Of a stretch of 64,000 bases of DNA, positions 57,379 through 64,000 are shown piece by piece. Source of the DNA: Diospyros lotus (taxonomy: Eukaryota; Streptophyta; Magnoliopsida; Ericales; Ebenaceae). The notes under the pieces are model-generated. The model was not told the origin of the DNA and made no database searches. It saw nothing but the letters and a program-made list of their open reading frames with translations. Every line of letters begins with the position of its first letter. Position 1 is the first letter of the stretch. Where the stretch lies: positions 16,533,879 through 16,597,878 of the forward strand of contig NC_068340.1 in the NCBI RefSeq assembly GCF_014633365.1, read 5' to 3'. The translations under genes and the position numbers were made by a program.

Positions 57379-57640
57379 AGGTGGAGATTTGTGATAATTA
57401 TGACTCAAAATTGGAATTCATCAATGATTGGGTTTCCTTAACTAGATCAGGATTAGGACTTCAAATTTGATTGTGATTTGGATGTTGTCATATTCAATTC
57501 TGACTGAGATTTATTTCATCTGCAAAAATATCCTCTTATCTTATCTCATCTAAAGGAATATCCTCATGAATTATCTTCTGATTAGGATAGAATTTCTTGG
57601 GAACATCTAAGAGAAGATTTTAGGTCTACAAATAGGTGCC
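57379..57640 (+). repeat. polypurine tract and partial 3' LTR of the Copia relic
   Basis: 'aaggtggagattt' is followed by 'tgtgataattatgact', a plausible LTR start. The sequence is cut at about 57640, where the F-box inverted repeat begins. No 5' partner was found. Confidence 0.45.
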
Positions 57641-58160
57641 AAAGTCACTAGATTTATTTAGTAATATCTGATTAATGATATTATGTTCTTTTTGCACATG
57701 GTTTTTCCCAATTTGGGTTTTCTACATAAAATTTTGAGTTTATTTGTGTGATTGATAGTTTGATTATGGTTTGTATTTGATCCAAATTCATAACATTGAA
57801 ATATAATGGATGAAATTTTCCATCAAAAACAAAGGATGAAAGTTTTGGGGCAGAAATTTTGAGGTTACAGAAACTAAGATTTTGCAACTTCCAAGTTTCA
57901 GCTTTTCAAGTCTTGGGCAACTTGAGATCAATTTAGAAAGGACCTTGGAAGTAATGGCAACATCCTAAAACTCTAAGGAAAGAAGCATGCTAAATCCTCC
58001 AATTCTAGAAAGAGGATTAAATGTACAGAAATGGAGTTCCAAATGTTTAAGTTGAAGACACACAAAACAAAAATGAAGATGGAAATTTATATGCTTCACC
58101 TCTCTAAAAAAGAAGGATGAGTTCTTGGATATCATTGGTTGACACAAAATGAATCAAACG
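57641..58160 (-). pseudogene. F-box/LRR gene fragment, left arm of inverted repeat
   Basis: On the minus strand this arm encodes the same LRR-region motifs as the right arm: 'QLKHLELHFCTFNPLSRIGG', then 'NLKISAPKLSSFVFDGKFH' and 'NVMNLDQIQ'. Such LKI-APKL and F-GKF strings are typical of the LRR/FBD part of plant F-box proteins. The arm lacks the F-box itself, which lies in the spacer and belongs to the other copy. Frame changes break it. It is a partial inverted copy of 58578-59100. Confidence 0.8.
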
Positions 58161-58279
58161 TTATAAAAGGATATATCATAATGGGCTACTTCTTGATGTT
58201 CTTCTAATTTTGTGCTAGGAAATTCTATAAAAGCCTTAACAGAATAGCTTGTAACTTGCAAATTGAGAGTATAAAGAAA

Positions 58280-59000
58280 ATGGAAGGATCAAGTGCAGAC
58301 ATAATTAGTTACCTTCCTTTACATGTAAACTAAAAAAATTATAATGTGCTTCCCAATAAAGGATGCAGTGAGGACTAGTATTTTGTCAAAGAAATAGAGG
58401 TATAGCTAGGTGAGGCTTCCTCGACTTGTATTTAATAATGATTTCTATAGGAAAGCAAGGATAACGCCTAAAAATGAGCTTCTCATGGCTATGTATCAAG
58501 TTCTACTTTGTCATTGAGGTCTAATAGTTAAGTTCAAACCATCCTTGTATGTATTAAAAAGTTGTTCTGAGATCAATCATTTGATTTGTTTTGTGTTGAA
58601 CAATGATATCCAAGAACTCATCCTTCTTATTCAGAGAGGTGAAGCATATAAATTACCATTTTTTTTATTTGTGTGTGTGTGTGTCTTCAACTTAAGCATT
58701 TGGAACTCCATTTTTGTACGTTTAATCCTCTTCCTAGATTTGGAGGACTTAGCATGCTTATTTCCTTAAAGTTTCAAGATTTTGCCATTATTTCCAAGGT
58801 CCTTTCTACATTGATCTCAAGTTTCCCAAGACTTGAAAGGATGAAGCTTGAAAGTTGCAAAATCTTCAGTTTCAGTAACCTCAAAATTTCTGCCCCAAAA
58901 CTTACATCCTTAGTTTCTTATGGCAAATTTCATTCATTATCTTTTAATGCTATGAATTTAAATTGAATACAAATGACAATCAAACTATCGACCATACAAA
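58280..59000 (+). pseudogene. F-box/LRR (FBD-type) pseudogene
   Basis: F-box proteins recruit targets to SCF ubiquitin ligases. An ATG at 58280 starts 'MEGSSADIISYLPLHV'. After a one-base shift in an A-run comes 'IMCFPIKDAVRTSILSKK', the core of a plant F-box, then stops at two positions where Trp is usual in this family. 'RLPRLVFNNDF' follows. LRR-type sequence comes next: 'LKHLELHFCTFNPLPRFGG', 'ISSFPRLERMKLESCKI' and 'NLKISAPKLTSLVSYGKFHS', with an in-frame stop at 58964-58966. The full family length (about 350-450 residues) is not reached. This is the only host-type gene in the window. Confidence 0.82.
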
Positions 59001-59100
59001 TGAACACAAAATTTTACATGAAAAACCCAAATGGGAAACCACAGGAAAAAAGAATAAAATATCACTAATCGGATATTGCTACAATAAATCCAGTGACCTT
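58578..59100 (+). repeat. right arm of F-box inverted repeat
   Basis: This arm pairs with 57641-58160 over its full length of about 520 bp with few small indels; most positions agree by eye. The spacer between the arms is 58161-58577 (417 bp). The right arm ends one base before the LTR at 59102. Confidence 0.88.
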
Positions 59101-59101
59101 T

Positions 59102-61150
59102 TGTAACACTTGATGTTACCAGTGTTAAATGAATGAGAAATGAAGCGAGAAACTTCCAAAAATGCCCTTAAGAAGGTAGTGGATTCTTGAGAATAAGGAT
59201 GCCCTAGGAGAGGGGCATTTTGGTAATTTGGATAGTGAAGTCCAATAAAGAGTATTTTAGTAATTTGGAGTGAAATTCCATAAAGGAATTTAATTATGAA
59301 AAATAGGGAACACGGTCAATATTCAATTATATGAAGAGATAATTGATTTTCCCTAAGTTTGGTGAATTAATGTGGTAATGCCACATGGATGGCTTGGATG
59401 GAAACTTGGAAGCCAAGGTTAGTGTCTAGGGATGACACTCGGCAAAGCCTTGTTAAGTAAAATGGTAGGATTAAATAAATCCAAATGTTAATGGAATTAG
59501 TCATTCATGTAATGATGGTGTTGTATTAAAAAGAAAATCCAAATGAAAATGGTAAATGGTCACCATTAATGGTTGGAAAATGTGAGATTTATTTAAGAGG
59601 AAAAGAAATAATTATGTCTCTCATGTGATGGATATGAAAATAGTCTCATTTAAATGAATGAGAAAGAAATGAGAAATTCAAGAAATCTAATGGATAAGAT
59701 TGATTCTTGAAAAGAAAATTGATCCAAGGGCCACCATTAAGTCTTGAGAGTTAGCATGGATTGCCAAATGGGTGGAGATCATTATAAAGAGAGAGGAGAT
59801 GGATGGTGGAGATTTAATATTGGCTAAAGCACATGGATTGTGTTTCCTTTGAATGGCTAAGATTTGTTTTTATTAAAGCACATGGATTGTGCTTTTGGTG
59901 AAAGGCTAGGATTCATTCTCTTAAATCCATAAAGATTCAAGGGTTAGGATCCATTCTTGAAGTGGGGAAATTTAGTATAAAATGGCAAGTTGGGAAGTCA
60001 AGTATCCCTTTGGCCATTTGAACAAAGAAACGAAAGAATGGAGAAGGAAAGAAAAGAGGTAAGCTTTCTTTTTTATTTATGCTATGTAATGGGAAGAAGA
60101 AAGGAAAGAAGAGTCTTCTTACTCCTTTATTTCTAGTTTTCAAGAGAGTAAATAATGATCAAAAGATTTATTTTTTTAAGGGATGGGAAGCATGAAAAGT
60201 CTTGAAAGCAAAGTTGGTCAATCTCTTAAAAGAAAAGAGGTAAGGGATAGCCCCATGGGATGGTGGCTTGCAAGTGGTAAAGTATGTGCTTAAACTTTTA
60301 AATGTGTGCATTGGCATGTTTTCTTTGTGTTTAAAGACCTATGGCCATGAGGTTATGTAGGGTAGGGTAGTTTAAAGTCTCAAACCTAGGTGATTGTGAG
60401 GATGTGGAAGCCCTAACCATGTTGCATACATGCACTTGGCATCACATGATATATTTTTATTCATACTTATTGTCATTGCACCCTTATTGAGCTTAATAGC
60501 TCATGAGGTTTTACCCTCAAATATAGGTTGTAAAAGCATGGGAAAAATAAAGGTAAAGATGAAATGGCATGTGGATGCATGGGATAGAAGACTTAAGACC
60601 ATTGTATGGCCATGGGAAGCTTATTCTTGTTGGATTTGATTCATGTGTTGTATTTTTATTTGGATGTTGTTATGTGAGCAACAATAGGGTTGTGTAAAGC
60701 TCATTTGTGAAATGGAATTAAATTTTGGATGTATGTTGAGATTTATTTTGGTATTGTAAAAGAATGGGTTTTTGGTTGGAAACGTGAAGTTAGTGAGATA
60801 TATTTAGAAAATTAAGTTTCTGAAAATTTTGGGTTAGAGGCTAAGAGAAGAAAAAAAAAAAAGAAAGAAAAATGGAGGGAGGCAGCAGCAGTGGCAGCAA
60901 GGCCCCCAGGTGGCCCGCAGGGGGCCGCAGGAGTGCTGGCAGGCGAGCGGGCGTGGGCAAGCGCGTAGGCGCGCAACTAGCGCACCATAGGGCTGCACAC
61001 CAGCAGGTCTCGTCGACCAAATGTTTTTAAAAAGTTGGAAATTTAGGGGGTTTTGGGAGCATTTCCTAATTGATTTTTGGCCCCAGATGAATTTTCAAAA
61101 TAAAGGGATTTTCGGGCATTTTTGAGATAAATCCCAAATTTTTGGGTATT
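59102..61150 (+). repeat. Del/Tekay-type LTR fragment, right-truncated
   Basis: It starts 'tgtaacacttgatgttacc' and matches the LTR at 49598 in many blocks, including 'tggaagccaaggttagtgtc' near 59406 and 'attgcacccttattgagctt' near 60474. A GC-rich patch lies at 60880-61010. It ends near 61150 by abrupt joining to a Tat pol fragment. Confidence 0.8.
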
Positions 61151-61159
61151 CTCCATGTA

Positions 61160-62421
61160 GTATACCGAGTCTCAGCCCCAGACAATCGTTTGCTCGTGTA
61201 GTATACTGGCCTCTGCCTCTTATTCTCCTCACGCACTAGTACTGAGCTTACTGCCTCTCCTGCTGCGGCTAAGTAGAGGTAGAGCGGCTCGCCCGTTCAT
61301 GGCTTTGTGAGGACTGGTGGTGAGGCCAGACATGCCTTGAGCTCGTTGAAAGCCTCCTGAAACTTGTCGTCCCAAACAAATTCCTTAGTCCTGGATAGGG
61401 CTTTGAAGAAAGGGAGGCCCTTTTCTGCCGATCGGGAGAGGAATCTCCCTAGAGCCACTATCCTTCCCGTGAGCTGTTGGACCTCCTTAATGCTTCTTGG
61501 GGTCGACATTTCTAGTATCGCTTTAATCTTCTCAAGATTCACCTCGATCCCCCGATGATGCACGATGTACCCGAGGAACTTCCCTGCAGAGACACCAAAA
61601 GCGCACTTAGAGGGATTAAGCTTCAATTGGAATCTGCGCAAGGTCTTGAAACACTCTTCCAGGTCTGCCAGATGCTCCTCTGCCAGTAGGCTTTTTACTA
61701 GCACGTCATCCACGTAGGCCTCCATGTTGCGTCCTAACTGGTCCTGAAAGAGCCTATTTACAAGTCGTTGGTATGTAGCTCCTGCATTCTTCAAACCAAA
61801 AGGAATAATAGTATAACAATAAGTGCCCCAGTCTATAATGAATGTCGTCTTCTCCTGATCTTCTTTATGCAACGGGATCTGATGATATCCCTGAAAAGCA
61901 TCTAAAAAACTCATAAGGTGGCATCCGGTCGTGCCATCAATTAGGGCATTGATCCGGGGAAGTGGATAACTATCTTTTGGACAGGCCTTGTTTAGGTCAG
62001 TAAAATCAATACATAACCTCCACTTACCTTCTCCCTTAAGGACCAGAACCACATTGGTGAGCCACTCTGGATAATCAACCTCCCGAATATACCGTGCTGC
62101 CATCAATTTTTCCACCTCAGCCTCTATAGTTCCTGCCCTATCTGGGGCAAAATTCCTCTTCTTCTATATGATGGATCGGTACCCCCGTTTTACTCCCAAA
62201 TGGTGTGTCATCACTTCCGGGTCTATGCCAGGAATGTCATGGACCGACCATGCGAAAATATCTGCATATTGGCGAAGAAGGGATACAATCCGAGCCCGAA
62301 GAGGGTCTTTCAACTGGGCGCTCACCCTTACACATCTATCGAGTTGGTCCGGGTCCAATGGTACTTCTATGAGCTCATCCATTGGCTCAGTAGTCTTCGG
62401 GTCCTCTGGGCCCTCCAGCAA
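61160..62421 (-). pseudogene. Tat-lineage Ty3/gypsy RT and partial RNase H relic
   Basis: Read on the minus strand from 62421: a linker 'LRQYADIFAWSVHDIPGID', a TAG stop near 62164 in the same frame, then RT with 'VLVLKGEGKWRLCIDFTDLN', 'KACPKDSYPLPRI' and an intact catalytic 'YVDDVLVKS' near 61700. The 272-codon stretch 61297-62115 is open. A stop at 61297 is followed in the same frame by RNase H 'YLAAAGEAVSSVLVREEN' and 'RPVYYTSKRLSGAETRY', cut off near 61160 by the LTR. The FTDLNKACPKD string is characteristic of the Tat lineage (Ogre/Retand relatives). Confidence 0.9.
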
Positions 62422-62529
62422 AAAAACTGACAGTGACGGGAGGGGAGATTTCGACCTCTCTCCCTTTGGGGCCCTGTCCTTGTCCTGAATCTTCCAGGGG
62501 TTCTGACCACTCCTACACGATACCCCTAG

Positions 62530-62697
62530 CAGTGTTGATGGATGCCATGTAGCACTCCCAGGCGGACCTTAGGTCTCCTCTGACTTTGCCAATCCCCACA
62601 GTAGTAGGGAACTTAAGCACCATGTGGTAAGTGCTCGGCACGGCCCGTAGAGCATTTAACCCCGATCTTCTCAAGATCATATTGTAAGCTGTGGGGA
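62530..62697 (-). pseudogene. Tat-lineage protease-region fragment
   Basis: On the minus strand 'TAYNMILRRSGLNALRAV' and 'STYHMVLKFPTTVGIGKVRG' match the conserved protease-to-RT segment of Tat elements. A stop follows near 62530, and the frame differs from the RT part downstream. Sequence upstream of 62697 is unrelated, so the start of the protease is missing. Confidence 0.75.
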
Positions 62698-63109
62698 CCT
62701 CTGCTACGTGTCATCTAGATCTTCAGTCCATATTTGATTTTGAACTAGGCTGACTCGGTCAACCGAGATTATCTCCATTATTCAGAGGTTATCTTATCTC
62801 TTCAGGGTATGCTCTACGCCATCTTTAAATAGCGGTTAACTTCTACAGGTATGGATCATCTGACTACTGTGTGATTTTCCATTTCGGATATTCTTCTTCT
62901 ACTGACTTGAGCGTTGAAGTTCTCCCGGGGGATTAAAGGCCTAACTTCAACAAATCTCTTTGGAGGTTTCTGAGGTCAGGGGAAAACAATTCCTTCCCCT
63001 TCACCTCTCTTTTTTTTTTTTTTTATATTCTGTAGGGTAAAAAATCTGCACTTGTAAAAGAAACATAATGAGATTTTATTCAGAAAAATACGCCGCTCCG
63101 AATTCCTTG
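62698..63109. other. non-coding stretch between Tat fragments
   Basis: This 412-bp stretch is AT-rich, with a poly-T run near 63010-63024. It may be a 3' untranslated or LTR piece of the element that gave the integrase tail at 63110. No motif proves it. Confidence 0.35.
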
Positions 63110-63278
63110 GGATAAACCCCTCATTGATAAAATTTTCTCAAATTCTGAATATTCCAAGCATTCTTTATGGGAGTGCCGTCCATGGTCTCGAGCTGGTATG
63201 CCCCAGGCCTAAGGGTCTCGGTGACTCGGTAGGGGCCTTCCCATGTTGGTGACAACTTGTTGGAGTCTTGGGGGTTGC
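63110..63278 (-). pseudogene. Tat-lineage integrase C-terminal fragment
   Basis: On the minus strand 'KLSPTWEGPYRVTETLRPGA' and then 'YQLETMDGTPIKNAWNIQNL' to 'RKFYQ' and a stop match the end of Tat integrases. It lies upstream, in reading direction, of the protease fragment, the reverse of the order inside one element. So it comes from another copy or a rearrangement. Confidence 0.75.
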
Positions 63279-63286
63279 TAACACTT

Positions 63287-64000
63287 TGATAGCATGCATA
63301 TTTATGCTATATTTTGGCATTTCACCTCAATCTAAGTAATTTTTGCTAATCTTTCATTGTTTCTATTTTATTATACTTCAAACCATCCTTACACTATTTT
63401 CTATCTTACTTTTATGGATCCAGGCTTTAGGGAATATTGGATGGGCTAGAGAAGTGGCTCAACTAAAGGAGCTTGGGCTCACTTTCAAGGAGCATACTTG
63501 GGCTGCTTAATTTTGCTGTTTTTGGGCTCACTTATTTTCTGTTAGGCTAGGCCCAACCCTAGCCTTCCTAGCTCTTCATTTCTTAGCCATGTATTTAAGG
63601 CCTCTTAGCACTTATTTCATAGGAAGGAGGGAAGTGAAAAGAGAGAGGATTCTGGCCGTTTTTGGATTGTTAGCATTTTTCTGTTTCCTTCATCTTTTGT
63701 TCCATTTTGTTTTCCTTGCTGTAATGATAGGCTAGAGCATTTGTAACCGGTTGTGTATCTTGAATCCATGTGGAATCTGAGTCCCGGATGAGCTACAAAA
63801 ACCTGGTTTGTTTGTTTTAATCTTGTTCATTTCCATTTGGTTTAGTTTGAGCAAATTTGTGAATGCATGGAGTTCATGGCAGGTTTGTGTGAATTTGCAT
63901 GGTTTCATTTTCTGTTAAATGCTTAAGAGAACAGAATGTTATAGCCGGTTGGTATAACATCTCGGAAATGAATATTATGTGCTTGAACGGTTGTTCTTGC
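63287..64000 (+). other. LTR-like sequence running off the window, class uncertain
   Basis: It starts 'tgatagcatgcatatttatg' with a small inverted pair (tagcat and atgcta). 'ccatgtatttaaggcc' near 63588 looks like a TATA region. It is then followed by a purine-rich leader. I suspect a gypsy LTR but cannot prove it. No gene is seen. Confidence 0.35.

Noticed and set aside
63010..63060. Poly-T run as a terminator or poly-A tail of a retroposon
   Set aside because: No target duplication or retroposon body could be linked to it.

Overview
This window is repeat-dominated nuclear DNA from a flowering plant. The superfamily mix supports that: chromodomain Ty3/gypsy elements of Del/Tekay type, Athila/Tat gypsy relics, Copia elements, a CACTA transposon with GTGACGGG subterminal repeats, a Tourist-like MITE, a probable Helitron, and a broken F-box/LRR gene typical of angiosperms. 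The species cannot be named from sequence alone. No intact host gene was found. The texture is that of constitutive heterochromatin, possibly pericentromeric. All family names rest on protein or terminal motifs read by eye; no database was searched.

Region 1-30250 is one array of a GC-rich satellite of about 164 bp, split into four blocks by insertions. Between blocks 1 and 2 sits a three-deep nest: a Del/Tekay-like element (element 1, from 2979), a second one (element 2, from 10772) inside the 3' LTR of the first, and a 2.3 kb non-autonomous CACTA element (14075-16386) inside the gag gene of the second. A later deletion removed the right ends of both gypsy elements plus part of a satellite unit, leaving one junction at 23173/23174. 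Two further insertions (25014-26962 and 27197-28700) are solo Copia-type LTRs with 5-bp target duplications.

Region 30251-36206 is a mosaic of degenerate sequence, including an LTR-like stretch with an array of GTCGAC palindromes, a minus-strand Del/Tekay-type LTR piece and a broken minus-strand coding region that I could not assign. Region 36207-40281 has Helitron-like ends. Region 40282-49597 is an Athila-like remnant (LTR, leader, deleted gag) carrying a full-length 5.7 kb Copia insertion (41039-46740) with an exact 5-bp target duplication. Region 49598-52900 is a long Del/Tekay-type LTR with a Tourist-like MITE in it.

Region 52901-57640 holds AT-rich spacer, a GA microsatellite and a Copia RT/RNase H relic. 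Region 57641-59100 contains the only host-gene signal: an F-box/LRR pseudogene whose middle portion is present twice in opposite orientation, with arms of about 520 bp and a 417 bp spacer. Region 59102-61150 is another Del/Tekay-type LTR. It abuts minus-strand Tat-lineage pol fragments (61160-63278) that lie in an order not expected of one element. The window ends in an LTR-like sequence.

There is no cooperating gene set here. What the window records is a history of satellite, nested insertion, mutation to stop codons (mostly C-to-T type) and deletion.
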